From Paenibacillus glycinis (GTDB taxonomy: Bacteria > Bacillota > Bacilli > Paenibacillales > Paenibacillaceae), in assembly GCF_009909185.1 (NCBI RefSeq), contig NZ_JAAAMV010000007.1, positions 124,001 to 188,000 on the forward strand: a stretch of 64,000 bases of DNA. The letters run 5' to 3'. Positions 55,442 to 63,558 of this stretch are shown here, piece by piece. Each line of letters begins with the position of its first letter. Within the stretch, counting starts at the first letter, position 1. Below the pieces are notes generated by a model. The model ran no database searches. It had not been told where the DNA came from and saw nothing but the letters and a program-made list of their open reading frames with translations. A program made the position numbers and the translations under genes.

Positions 55442-55455
55442 TGATGGCGCTTACA
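55442..55455. promoter_or_regulatory. Catabolite-response-element-like site upstream of the binding-protein gene
   Basis: Reverse strand TGTAAGCGCCATCA fits the CcpA cre pattern with one mismatch, about 34 bases upstream of the start codon, in the promoter region of the second importer. Confidence 0.45.
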
Positions 55456-55533
55456 TGCTTCATATTAGGGGACAATCGCCGGATTGAGGATGTAGATATC
55501 TTCACGTTATTGTGTTTTTCATCACCGAATGCG

Positions 55534-56574
55534 TCAGCGGAGCTTGCGGTATTCGTTCGGCGTGACGCCGACGACCCGCTTGAATACCTTCGTGAAATGC
55601 GGATAGTCGGGGTAGCCGACCCGTTCGCCGACCTCGTAGGTTTTGAGCTCCTTCTGTCCGGCGAGCAGCGTCTTGGCCTGTTCGATCCGGTAATCGATGA
55701 GGTAGGCGATGAACGACTTGCCCGTCTCCTGCTTGAACGAATTATAGAAATGCGTCACGGACATGCGCAGCCGGGTCAGCAGGTCGTCCAGCTTGAACTC
55801 CGGGTCGGCATAGCGCTCCCGTATTACTTGGAGCGCCTCTTGGATGGCGGTGTGCTTGCCCCAATTCCGGCTGCTCCTCACTTGTTCCACCGCCCGCAGC
55901 AGCATGTCGCGGAACTGCTCCGTCATCTCGGACAGCCGCTCGCTCCAGGCCAGCTCGAGGGCAAGCGGCGTTCCCCGCTCCTCGGACTGGTGACGGAGCG
56001 CGGCCGCCGCGTCCAGCAGCGCGCCCTTCTTCTGCTCGTCCGCGAGCGGGCCGAAATCCGTTACGGTGCGCACCGTTTCGTCGGCCAGCGACCTGACGCC
56101 GGGCTCGTCGACCATCCAGATCCGCTCGATCAGCAGATCGGCCAGGCGCAAGCAGCGGAACAGCAGCTCGCCCTTCGCCTTGGATGCGTCGATGCGTTCA
56201 AGATGCTTCGCGTACAACCCCAGCATCAGCTCCTTCACGGCCGCGGGACGCATCGGCTTGAGGATATAGTCGGCAACGCCGTACTTGAGCGCCTCGCGCG
56301 CATACTCGAACTCGCCGTACCCGGACAAGATCACGATCTCCGGTCGCCAGCCCCGCTCGTGCACGGCGCGAATCAGCTCGAGTCCGCCCATCACCGGCAT
56401 GCTGATGTCCGTCACGATGACATGCGGCCGCGCGCGCTCCGCGAGCTCGAGCGCCTCCTGTCCGTCCATCGCATCGCCGGCGATGACGAAATCGGGATGC
56501 GCGCCCGTAATGATTTTGCGCAGGCTCAGCTTGACCATCGGCTCGTCATCCACCAATAAGATCGAAAAGCTCAT
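55534..56574 (-). CDS. Response regulator with AraC-type output domain (YesN-like)
   Basis: 346 residues. Receiver domain: acidic pocket LVDDEP, phosphoacceptor Asp in VIVTDISMPVMGG, and conserved Lys in YILKPM. The C-terminal AraC helices are KLDDLLTRLRMSVTHFYNSF and VGERVGYPDYPHFTKVFKR. Its ATG overlaps the kinase stop as ATGA. The kinase-regulator pair sits just upstream of the binding-protein gene and probably activates the importer. Confidence 0.95.
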   Translation of the reverse strand: MSFSILLVDDEPMVKLSLRKIITGAHPDFVIAGDAMDGQEALELAERARPHVIVTDISMPVMGGLELIRAVHERGWRPEIVILSGYGEFEYAREALKYGVADYILKPMRPAAVKELMLGLYAKHLERIDASKAKGELLFRCLRLADLLIERIWMVDEPGVRSLADETVRTVTDFGPLADEQKKGALLDAAAALRHQSEERGTPLALELAWSERLSEMTEQFRDMLLRAVEQVRSSRNWGKHTAIQEALQVIRERYADPEFKLDDLLTRLRMSVTHFYNSFKQETGKSFIAYLIDYRIEQAKTLLAGQKELKTYEVGERVGYPDYPHFTKVFKRVVGVTPNEYRKLR

Positions 56575-58385
56575 GCTACTCCTCCTTCTCCGCTTGCGTG
56601 CAGCGGCAGCGTAATCCGAATCGAGGTGCCGTGCTCGTCCGACGAGGCAATATGCAGGCCGTACGCATGGCCGAATATCATGCGCAGCCGCGCATGCACG
56701 TTCAGCAAGCCGATGGACGGGGGCCTATCCCCCTGCCCATGAATGCTTCCCAGCTGCTCTGCCGCTTCCCCCTCCGCAAAAACGGCGTTGAAGCGTTCTC
56801 TGGTGTCGGCGGACATCCCTTGGCCGGTGTCGGCGATCTCCAGCACGAACCGGTCGTCCTCCGTTCGGCCGGCGATGCGGATCAAGCCGGGACGGATTCC
56901 GTGCCGGTCGTAGCCGTGCTTGAAGCAGTTCTCCACGATCGGCTGCAGCATGGACCGCACCGCCGGCACGCAAGCGGCAAGCGCCCGATCGACGTCGATC
57001 TCGTACGCGAACGACGGATACCGTTCCGCCTGAATCGAGAGATACGCTTCGATATGATGGATCTCGTCCGCCAGGGAAACGCCGGCGTTCGGGTTCTGCA
57101 CGTTATAGCGGAACATGTCCCCGAGCGAGACGATCATGCTGCTGATCTTGTCGTTGCCCTCCACGATCGCGTTGGAATTGATGAACTCCAGCGTATTGTA
57201 CAGGAAATGCGGGTTGATCTGCGCCTGCATCGCATGCAGCAGCGACTCCTTCTGCTTGACCTCGAGCTCCTTCTCGCGCAGCTCCGACACGTGCACGATT
57301 TCGACGAGCCGCTTGATCTCTTCGACCATCTTGTTGAAGCCGCGGTATAGGCTGCCGATCTCCTGACCGCCCCCTTCATCCGGCGCTTTGACGTGAAAGT
57401 CGCCCATCTCGGCGCTCTTCATCAGCCGCAGCAGCTTGACGAGCGACCGGGTGATGGAGTACACGACGCCGCTTGCGGCCAGCATCGAGAGCAGGAACAA
57501 CAGCATCAGCACCACGATCGAGACGCGGCTGACGGTCACGATCGACTGGTTCAGCTCGGAGAGCAGCACTTCGGAGATCAGCGTCAGGTCGGTGCGGCCG
57601 GAGCGGATGAAGACGATCAGCTTCTTGCCTTCGTCCGTCTGAACGGTGAACGCGCCGCTTTGCTTGGTTCCCATTTCTCGCAAGTAATTGGCCGGCACGA
57701 CCTTCGGCATCTGCTCGCCCTGCGGATGATAGATGACCTGGTTCTCCGTGTCGGCGACCCAGACGAAGCCCGTCCGGCCCAGTTGGACGTCCTGTATGAT
57801 ATGCACCATCTCGTCGCGCTTCATGTCGACGATCAGCATCCCCTGCTTCATATGGCTCTGCGGAGGCGTGAATTTCATCGCCATGGCGACCACCTCGCTG
57901 CTCGGCGTCGCTTCGAGCCCCATGATGCCGAATCTCCCGGGAGCCTTCAATCGGCTCAGGTACGAGGTATATCGCTGCTCCGCCATCGTAAAGCTGGAGC
58001 TCGAGGTCGCTTTGATCTGGTTCGAGATGAGCGAGATGCCGTAAATATCCGTGCGGTTCAGCACGATTTTCGAAAACAGCTCCTTGTCGATCCGGTACGA
58101 GAGCTCGTACCGCTTATAAGGGTCGTCGTCCTGGTCCTTCAGGAACTCGCCCGTCAGATCGCTGGCCAGCATCGGCAGCATCGTCCGCTGCACCTCGGTG
58201 AAGTACGTCTCCAAATGCGTGTTGACCTGATTCACCAGCTGGATGCTGGAATCGACCGCATTGCGCTCGATGACGTCGTACGTCTTCTCGTACCAGACCC
58301 AGCCGATGATCGGCAGCGGAATATAGAGAAAGCTCATCAGGATCAGAATCTTCTTTTGCAGCGAGATTTGCCGTAACCGTTTCAA
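56571..58385 (-). CDS. Sensor histidine kinase (YesM type)
   Basis: 604 residues: membrane helix near residues 13-33, extracytoplasmic sensor region to about 275, second helix near 280-305, HAMP, then His box NPHFLYNTLEFINSNAI and an HATPase domain with ADTGQGMSADTRERF. It senses a sugar or envelope cue and phosphorylates the regulator encoded downstream. TTG 58385 is the likely start, with GGAGGG 8 bases upstream. Confidence 0.95.
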   Translation of the reverse strand: MKRLRQISLQKKILILMSFLYIPLPIIGWVWYEKTYDVIERNAVDSSIQLVNQVNTHLETYFTEVQRTMLPMLASDLTGEFLKDQDDDPYKRYELSYRIDKELFSKIVLNRTDIYGISLISNQIKATSSSSFTMAEQRYTSYLSRLKAPGRFGIMGLEATPSSEVVAMAMKFTPPQSHMKQGMLIVDMKRDEMVHIIQDVQLGRTGFVWVADTENQVIYHPQGEQMPKVVPANYLREMGTKQSGAFTVQTDEGKKLIVFIRSGRTDLTLISEVLLSELNQSIVTVSRVSIVVLMLLFLLSMLAASGVVYSITRSLVKLLRLMKSAEMGDFHVKAPDEGGGQEIGSLYRGFNKMVEEIKRLVEIVHVSELREKELEVKQKESLLHAMQAQINPHFLYNTLEFINSNAIVEGNDKISSMIVSLGDMFRYNVQNPNAGVSLADEIHHIEAYLSIQAERYPSFAYEIDVDRALAACVPAVRSMLQPIVENCFKHGYDRHGIRPGLIRIAGRTEDDRFVLEIADTGQGMSADTRERFNAVFAEGEAAEQLGSIHGQGDRPPSIGLLNVHARLRMIFGHAYGLHIASSDEHGTSIRITLPLHASGEGGVA

Positions 58386-58450
58386 TGCGCATCCCTCCGG
58401 TGTCTATGCCGTTACGCTAGTAATTTCAATTCAATATAGCCGATTCCGGG

Positions 58451-58464
58451 TGAAAGCGCTATGA
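58451..58464. promoter_or_regulatory. Catabolite-response-element-like site upstream of the sensor kinase
   Basis: TGAAAGCGCTATGA fits the CcpA cre pattern except for the penultimate base, 66 bases upstream of the kinase start. Glucose repression of the second importer is a reasonable reading. Confidence 0.5.
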
Positions 58465-58551
58465 TTCCGGCGTAAGATCGCGGCACGCCCGATGGGGACA
58501 GACGCGCGAATGGCGCGTGAATAATAGAATCGCAGAATATTTTCGGCCCAT

Positions 58552-58577
58552 AAAAAAAGAGGCGCACCCGGCGCCTC
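58552..58577 (-). terminator. Terminator after the 52-residue membrane protein gene
   Basis: On the minus strand GAGGCGC, loop CGGGT, GCGCCTC, followed by T7 (58558-58552). Confidence 0.85.
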
Positions 58578-58595
58578 CGTCTTTCGGACTGCTCG

Positions 58596-58754
58596 TTATT
58601 TATCCAGCTTTTTGGAAATATCCTTCAATACCGACAGCACGTTATTCAGCGCGATCAAGATAAAGCCGAGCATCACGTAGGTGACGATTTCATGCGTAAA
58701 GAAAGAAATAATGCCCAATACGGCGGCATAGATGCCGAATAGAAAAAGTTTCAT
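58596..58754 (-). CDS. Small two-helix membrane protein
   Basis: 52 residues with two membrane segments (LFLFGIYAAVLGIISFF and YVMLGFILIALNNVL) and a basic tail ISKKLDK. ATG 58754 follows GGGAGG. It is followed by its own terminator, so it is a single-gene unit. Function unknown. Confidence 0.75.
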   Translation of the reverse strand: MKLFLFGIYAAVLGIISFFTHEIVTYVMLGFILIALNNVLSVLKDISKKLDK

Positions 58755-58926
58755 CGTGTCCTCCCGGAAGCCGGTGTCATTTATTTCTTGCATAGTAAAT
58801 TATTGAGATAAGGCTAGCTTATCATTCGCGCTGCCGCGGCGTAAAGAAAACGGATGCCGGGGCATCCGTTTTTCGCGTCCATATCGTTTCCTGAATTTGG
58901 GTGCCGCGATTTATAGCTCCCCGCAC

Positions 58927-59373
58927 TTACTCGGCAACTTTCTCCCATGCGACAGGCTGTTCCAGGATGACCCCGTCCGTCTCCGCCCATTGGGCGAGAC
59001 TGTTCTCTTTGGCTTGCACGACGATAAAATGCAAGTCTTCCGACGCAGAGGTATTCCGCAGCGCTCTCGTGCCGTCACGCGCGATTCGGACGGAGGAACC
59101 TTCGAACACGTCCAATTCCTCGCCGTCCACTTGGATGCGGCCCTGTCCCTTCAGAAAAATATAAAGCTCCTCGTTCTCCAAGTGCTTGTGATAGAAGGGC
59201 ACTTCCCCTCCCGGTGGCAAATTATTGAGCGAAACCTCCATGCTCGTCAGGGATAAGGCCGCTTTCAAAAATATTTTCCCCTTCAGCTTGCCCTCCGTGA
59301 CGTTTCCGAAATCCGAAAATGCTCCGGCATGGTTAACGGTATAATTCGCTTGCTTGAGCTCCACTGCGTTCAC
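58927..59373 (-). CDS. Cupin-domain protein
   Basis: 148 residues with a cupin barrel: PFYHKHLENEELYIFLKG carries metal His and Glu residues, and VDGEELDVFEGSSVRI the second part. GTG 59373 is the likely start. Cupins include dioxygenases, isomerases and sugar-binding proteins; role unknown. It is a neighbour of an AHSA1-type protein on the same strand, 54 bases apart, and may share its transcript. Confidence 0.85.
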   Translation of the reverse strand: MNAVELKQANYTVNHAGAFSDFGNVTEGKLKGKIFLKAALSLTSMEVSLNNLPPGGEVPFYHKHLENEELYIFLKGQGRIQVDGEELDVFEGSSVRIARDGTRALRNTSASEDLHFIVVQAKENSLAQWAETDGVILEQPVAWEKVAE

Positions 59374-59427
59374 CCCATCTTGGACGGATTTGTATGCGAT
59401 TCGCTGCGACCGCGCCGGTGCCGTGCA

Positions 59428-59871
59428 TCAAAAGGCCGGCAGCGTTTTGCCCGTTTCGAGCAGGCTCTTCAAATTACTGAGAATAACAGGCCAGCCGTTA
59501 TTGAATCCCACGATCTTGCCCTCGTCTTTGCGGATATCCTTGTCCAATAAATCCTCGTGCAAGAGCGTCAGTTTGACCGTTTCGTTCAGGGGGGTTAATT
59601 CGTACGTAACCTTGGAGACCCGTTCTCCCTCGTCGTCCTTGACGCTCCAGGTCATGCTGAGCAACCGGTACGGATCATATACCAGCACCTCGCCATGATG
59701 ATCGATCTTGCCGTTCCGCTCCAATTGAAAGCCGGAACCCACCTGCCAATCGGAAACAAACTCGCTGCCGAAAAAGTACTGCCTCGTGAATTCGCTGCTC
59801 GTTAGGGCTGCCCAGAGCTTCTCGGGCGTCGTCGCGATGTAGGTCGCGTACACGAAAGACGTGCTGCTCAT
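59428..59871 (-). CDS. AHSA1/SRPBCC-family protein
   Basis: 147 residues with the START-like fold: YIATTPEKLWAALTSSEFTR at the N-terminus and WPVILSNLKSLLETG at the C-terminus. Such proteins bind hydrophobic ligands and in bacteria often follow an ArsR regulator gene, which is absent here. ATG 59871 is chosen because GAGGAGG lies 9 bases upstream; the frame upstream to 59970 is not supported. Regulated by the nearby inverted-repeat promoter. Confidence 0.85.
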   Translation of the reverse strand: MSSTSFVYATYIATTPEKLWAALTSSEFTRQYFFGSEFVSDWQVGSGFQLERNGKIDHHGEVLVYDPYRLLSMTWSVKDDEGERVSKVTYELTPLNETVKLTLLHEDLLDKDIRKDEGKIVGFNNGWPVILSNLKSLLETGKTLPAF

Positions 59872-59985
59872 GCGTGAAATCCTCCTCTTAAGCTTGCGTG
59901 AGTGGGGGTGGAACTTTGGTTGGGGGCTTCCAACCGGCGGCGCTCGAACCTTCCGTCCCATGACTGACACGTTGTCCTCGTAGTT

Positions 59986-60015
59986 ATTATATGCAACGAT
60001 ATGGTTGCATGTAAA
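59986..60015 (-). promoter_or_regulatory. Promoter with operator filling the spacer (AHSA1 gene)
   Basis: Minus strand TTTACA (60015-60010), 18 bases, TATAAT (59991-59986). The spacer is made of ATGCAAC-N6-GTTGCAT (59991-60010), an inverted repeat likely bound by a repressor that would block both boxes. Confidence 0.6.
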
Positions 60016-60090
60016 GCATTAAAAAACAAGCCCCTTTCTGCGGGGAACATCCACCCCATGGAGCTATCGCGTCATGTTTGGCTAATGGGC

Positions 60091-60114
60091 AAGGGCAGCC
60101 GCGCGGCTGCCCTT
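60091..60114. terminator. 24-bp perfect palindrome downstream of a DinB gene
   Basis: AAGGGCAGCCGC followed by its exact complement. No T-run follows on the minus strand; a stem that may end or stabilise the transcript. Confidence 0.5.
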
Positions 60115-60138
60115 CGCAAGTGAATACCGTGTAGTCGC

Positions 60139-60633
60139 CTATTCATCCGCCCAACCGCGTTGTTTGCGGAGAAGCACGATTTGACCGATGTGATACGCAT
60201 TATGGGTGCAGAGGTTGGAGATAGCCGCCCACCACGGGCAATCGCCAGGATAATGGGGTACTTGGGCGTCCAGCTTGGAATCCGGCGAATCCGCGATCAC
60301 TTGACGAAGCTCCATGTATGCTGCCTCGAGCCGACGCGCAGCCGAGCTCCAGTTTTCATCGTTTATTTCTTCTGTTATGTTGAACGTACGATCGTTATTG
60401 GCACCAATGCCCACGAACGTTTCCCTGCCGATAAAATAATGCAGCCATTTCTCATTCCAATAGATCAGGTGACTGACAAGCTGCCAAATGGAGTGCTGCG
60501 CGTCATCTTTACGCCAAACTGCCTGCTCCGCGTCTAATCCCTGAACCGAATCCACGAACGTAGGAAACCAGCTCAGGTCATTATGGCAAGCGGCTAGCTG
60601 ATCTAACAATATCTCTTTTTTCGAGAAGCTCAT
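60139..60633 (-). CDS. DinB-like metalloprotein
   Basis: 164 residues of a four-helix DinB bundle with metal His residues in HSIWQLVSHLIYW and LCTHNAYHIGQIV. These often act as thiol-dependent transferases or detoxifying enzymes; several are induced by stress. AAGGAG precedes ATG 60633. It lies next to another DinB protein of different sequence on the same strand. Confidence 0.85.
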   Translation of the reverse strand: MSFSKKEILLDQLAACHNDLSWFPTFVDSVQGLDAEQAVWRKDDAQHSIWQLVSHLIYWNEKWLHYFIGRETFVGIGANNDRTFNITEEINDENWSSAARRLEAAYMELRQVIADSPDSKLDAQVPHYPGDCPWWAAISNLCTHNAYHIGQIVLLRKQRGWADE

Positions 60634-60759
60634 CTCATGTCTCCTTTTCTATCGGGGTACGCGTAACCCCGTACCGGGCGTTCGTTCGGCCGCTCGTTGC
60701 TTTGAGGAATGAAGGAGCTGCCGCGCGGCGAGCTCCTCCATGCTTGCATGTGCAGACGG

Positions 60760-61230
60760 TTAATACAGTCCCCTGCGAATGAAATTGGCCGTCACGGGGA
60801 CTTTGCCTATTTCCCTCGACCAGACGGACAATTGACCCATATGATGAATTTCATGGGCAATGACATGCCGCATGATTTCACCGTATTTGAAGGTCACGGG
60901 CTCCCCCTTCGGCGATACATCCGCTAACGTCTTCAATTCCATCTCGTCGGTCCACGACTGGACGAACGGATGCACTTCCTCGTGAAATCTCGCGGCCAGA
61001 TCGATCACCTTCGGCAGGCTGGCATAGGATTCGAACGGCTCCGTGAACTCCGGCTTCCCCTGCAGGCCGCACAGCCAGCTGTATTCCACGTCCACGACAT
61101 GAAACAGCGTGTGCAAGATGCCTCCGATCCCGCCGGTTCGCTTCTTCAGCAGTTCTTCCTCGGACACGTCTTGGCACCAAGCGAACCAGTCCTGCCGAAC
61201 CTGCCAGTTATATTCGAATAATTTCAACAT
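60760..61230 (-). CDS. DinB-like metalloprotein
   Basis: 156 residues with the DinB bundle; metal His in LHTLFHVVDVEYSW and VIAHEIHHMGQLSVW. Distinct from the neighbouring DinB protein. Probable thiol-dependent or metal enzyme of unknown substrate. AGGAGG lies 7 bases before ATG 61230. Confidence 0.85.
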   Translation of the reverse strand: MLKLFEYNWQVRQDWFAWCQDVSEEELLKKRTGGIGGILHTLFHVVDVEYSWLCGLQGKPEFTEPFESYASLPKVIDLAARFHEEVHPFVQSWTDEMELKTLADVSPKGEPVTFKYGEIMRHVIAHEIHHMGQLSVWSREIGKVPVTANFIRRGLY

Positions 61231-61269
61231 TTGTTAAGCCTCCTAGTAAACTATTGATGATGAGAACAC

Positions 61270-61298
61270 AAAAAAGCCACGGGCAATCAGCCCGTGGC
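61270..61298 (-). terminator. Terminator of the 21-residue peptide gene
   Basis: GCCACGGGC, loop TGATT on the minus strand, GCCCGTGGC, followed on the minus strand by T6. A second stem GGACGCGC/GCGCGTCC (61310-61330) precedes it and touches the stop codon. Confidence 0.85.
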
Positions 61299-61329
61299 CA
61301 GAAGGGGTCGGACGCGCGCAAGGCGCGTC

Positions 61330-61395
61330 CTAAACGCACATCTGTTCCGTAAGGGGGGCTAGTTGCGGCACAACGTCCCTGCGGTTATCATTCAT
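61330..61395 (-). CDS. 21-residue peptide gene with strong ribosome site
   Basis: ATG 61395 follows AAAGGAGG with good spacing. The product begins MNDNRRDVVPQL and ends APLTEQMCV, so it is hydrophilic at first and carries one Cys two residues from the end. Two stem-loops, the second with a T-run, follow directly. It lies between a DinB gene and LysR on the same strand and has its own end signal. Function unknown; a regulatory or signal peptide or a small structural protein are possible. Confidence 0.6.
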   Translation of the reverse strand: MNDNRRDVVPQLAPLTEQMCV

Positions 61396-61507
61396 AGCTC
61401 CCACCTCCTTTGTCGATGCCATAATCTTACATGATGGCTTCCGGCGCGTCAACCGTTTTCGCCCATCGGGATAACGAATATCACGTTTTGGATCCTTCTT
61501 CATCCAG

Positions 61508-62407
61508 TCATCTTGCCTGGGCATCACGAACCTGACTTTGTCCCTGCAACCGATTCATAAACGCCGCCAGCGCATGAGAAACCCATTTCTTCGGATGCTT
61601 CACGAGCTGCAGCGCCAGCCGAATCTCGGGGTGGGCGAACGGCAGCGCCGCCAGATCGCCTCTGCGGATCTCCTCCGCGGCCGCCATCCGCGGCAAAAGC
61701 GCGATGCCGTCGCCGGCCATGACGCAGCGCTTGATCGCTTCCGGATTGCCAAGCTCCAAGCCGACGCGGTAACCGATGCCGTTCGCCCGAAGCACTTTCT
61801 CCAGCATGATGCGGTAGTTGCAGCTGTCCTCGCTCATGAACCATTCCATGCCCGCGAGCTGCGGCAGCTCCACCTGATCCAGCGCCGCCAGCGGATGGGA
61901 TGGTTTCGCGATGAGCACCAGCGGCTCTTCCCGAATCGCAAGCCATTCCAGCGCCGGATCGGACGGGCTGCTCGCCAGAATAAGCCCGAGGTCGAATTCG
62001 CCTTCTCGGATACCGTGCAGAATGGCCTCCTCGCGGTCCGGCTGGAGCCGGATCGACAGCTCGGGATAATCCCGGCGCAGCTGCTGCACGTAAGGCGGGA
62101 GATAATACGACGCGACGGAATCGATGGTGCCGATCGAAAGCGTGCCTCCGCCCTGGCGCGCCAGCTTTTCCTTGGACTCCTGATACAAATCGAGCATTTG
62201 CACCGCCATCCGCAGCAGCTCTTCGCCGGCGGACGTGAGCCGCAGCCCCCGTCCGAAGCGCTCGAACAGCTCCACGCCGTACGACTTCTCGAGCTTTTGA
62301 ATTTGCGTCGTCACGCTGGATTGCGCGTAGCCCAGCTCCTCGGCCGCCCGGGTGAAGCTCTGGCGAAGCGCCACCTCGCGAAAGGTTTGCAGGTAGATCA
62401 GTTCCAT
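61508..62407 (-). CDS. LysR-family regulator
   Basis: 299 residues: N-terminal winged helix (ALRQSFTRAAEELGYAQSSV) and C-terminal two-lobed effector domain starting at GGGTLSIGTIDSVASYY. ATG 62407 follows AAGGTGG. It is divergent from a DapA-family gene and presumably controls it; the palindrome at 62423-62439 is the likely binding site. Effector unknown. Confidence 0.93.
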   Translation of the reverse strand: MELIYLQTFREVALRQSFTRAAEELGYAQSSVTTQIQKLEKSYGVELFERFGRGLRLTSAGEELLRMAVQMLDLYQESKEKLARQGGGTLSIGTIDSVASYYLPPYVQQLRRDYPELSIRLQPDREEAILHGIREGEFDLGLILASSPSDPALEWLAIREEPLVLIAKPSHPLAALDQVELPQLAGMEWFMSEDSCNYRIMLEKVLRANGIGYRVGLELGNPEAIKRCVMAGDGIALLPRMAAAEEIRRGDLAALPFAHPEIRLALQLVKHPKKWVSHALAAFMNRLQGQSQVRDAQAR

Positions 62408-62422
62408 TGCATGCGGCCACCT

Positions 62423-62439
62423 TATCAATATTATTGATA
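62423..62439. promoter_or_regulatory. LysR binding-site candidate (TATCAAT-ATT-ATTGATA)
   Basis: 17-base palindrome with 7-base arms between divergent LysR and DapA-like genes. TTGATA at its right end could be the -35 box of the DapA-like gene. Confidence 0.6.
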
Positions 62440-62526
62440 TTGCTTATCAATTATTATAGATAACGATGATGCTGATTCCTATGCTAACTTTATCTTATCG
62501 ACAAACGAACTCATGGAGGTGCCGTC

Positions 62527-63438
62527 ATGTTAAAGTCAGAGGACTTACGCGGAATTTTCGTGCCGGTCGTGACGCCGTTCTCGCCGGACGACTCGCTGGA
62601 CCTGCAATCGTACGACCGTTACGCGGGCAGTCTGCTGGATCATGGCATTCAAGGGCTGGTCATCAACGGAACGACGGGAGAAGCGCCGACCGTCTCGTGG
62701 GAGGAGGTCCGCGAGCTCGTGCGACGGACGAAAGCCGTCCTGGCGGGGAAAGGCCGCTCGATTCCGGTCGTCGTCGGCACCGGGACGAACGATACGCGGT
62801 CGACCGCGAGCCGGACCGAGCAAGCCGGAGCGCTCGGCGCCGATGCCGCGCTCGTCGTCGTGCCGTATTACAGCAGGCCGTCGCAGGCCGGCATCATCGA
62901 ACATTTCCGGCGAGCCTCGCGCGCGGGAGTTCCCGTAATCGCGTATGAGGTTCCTTCCCGCACGGGCGTGAGCTTGAGCGCGGACACGGCCGCGGCAATC
63001 CTCGAGCTGGACGGGGTCGTCGGATTAAAGGACAGCTCCGGCGGAACCGAGCTGTTCGCGGCATTGAAGCGGATGGGCGTCTCGAAGCCCGTGCTATGCG
63101 GGGACGACAAGCATTTTCTCGCGATGCTGAGTCTGGGAGCCGCGGGCGGCATCGTCGCCTCGGCCAACCTCAGGACGGAGACGTTCGTCGAGACGTGCCG
63201 GCTGATCCGGGACGGCCATGCAGCCCGGGCGGCGAGTGCTTTCGATTCGCTGGCTCCCCTCATCGAGCTGCTGTTCCGGGACTCCAACCCCGCCCCGCTC
63301 AAATGGCTGCTCGCGCAGCAAGGCATCCTTGCTTCGGGTGCCCTGCGGCTGCCGCTGCTGCCCATATCGGAGGAGCTGCAGCGGCAGCTCGCGAAGGAAC
63401 TGAAGCCCTCCGCCTCGGAGATCGACGGCGGTCGGTAA
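62527..63438 (+). CDS. Dihydrodipicolinate synthase-family aldolase
   Basis: TIM-barrel class I aldolase of 303 residues, of the DapA/N-acetylneuraminate lyase family. Schiff-base Lys is in VGLKDSSGG, Tyr and the carboxylate-binding region in AYEVPSRTG, and GTTGEAP near the N-terminus. The family includes dihydrodipicolinate synthase and several sugar-acid aldolases. LysR control and lack of lysine-pathway neighbours make a catabolic or special role more likely than lysine synthesis. GGAGG lies before ATG 62527. Confidence 0.88.
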   Translation: MLKSEDLRGIFVPVVTPFSPDDSLDLQSYDRYAGSLLDHGIQGLVINGTTGEAPTVSWEEVRELVRRTKAVLAGKGRSIPVVVGTGTNDTRSTASRTEQAGALGADAALVVVPYYSRPSQAGIIEHFRRASRAGVPVIAYEVPSRTGVSLSADTAAAILELDGVVGLKDSSGGTELFAALKRMGVSKPVLCGDDKHFLAMLSLGAAGGIVASANLRTETFVETCRLIRDGHAARAASAFDSLAPLIELLFRDSNPAPLKWLLAQQGILASGALRLPLLPISEELQRQLAKELKPSASEIDGGR

Positions 63439-63480
63439 GCGGCTGCTCGCGCCGTTCCCTGCGATGCTCCCGAACAAGAC

Positions 63481-63506
63481 AGCCAGCCCCTTCACGGGAG
63501 CTGGCT
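63481..63506. terminator. Hairpin between convergent genes
   Basis: AGCCAGC, inner CCCC/GGG pairing, GCTGGCT: an imperfect stem without a clear T-run, between the aldolase gene and the metalloprotease gene. Confidence 0.5.
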
Positions 63507-63558
63507 GCGGCTCGTTAGCGAGACTTGCGAATATCTTTGGATCTGCATCCGGTCCCGA

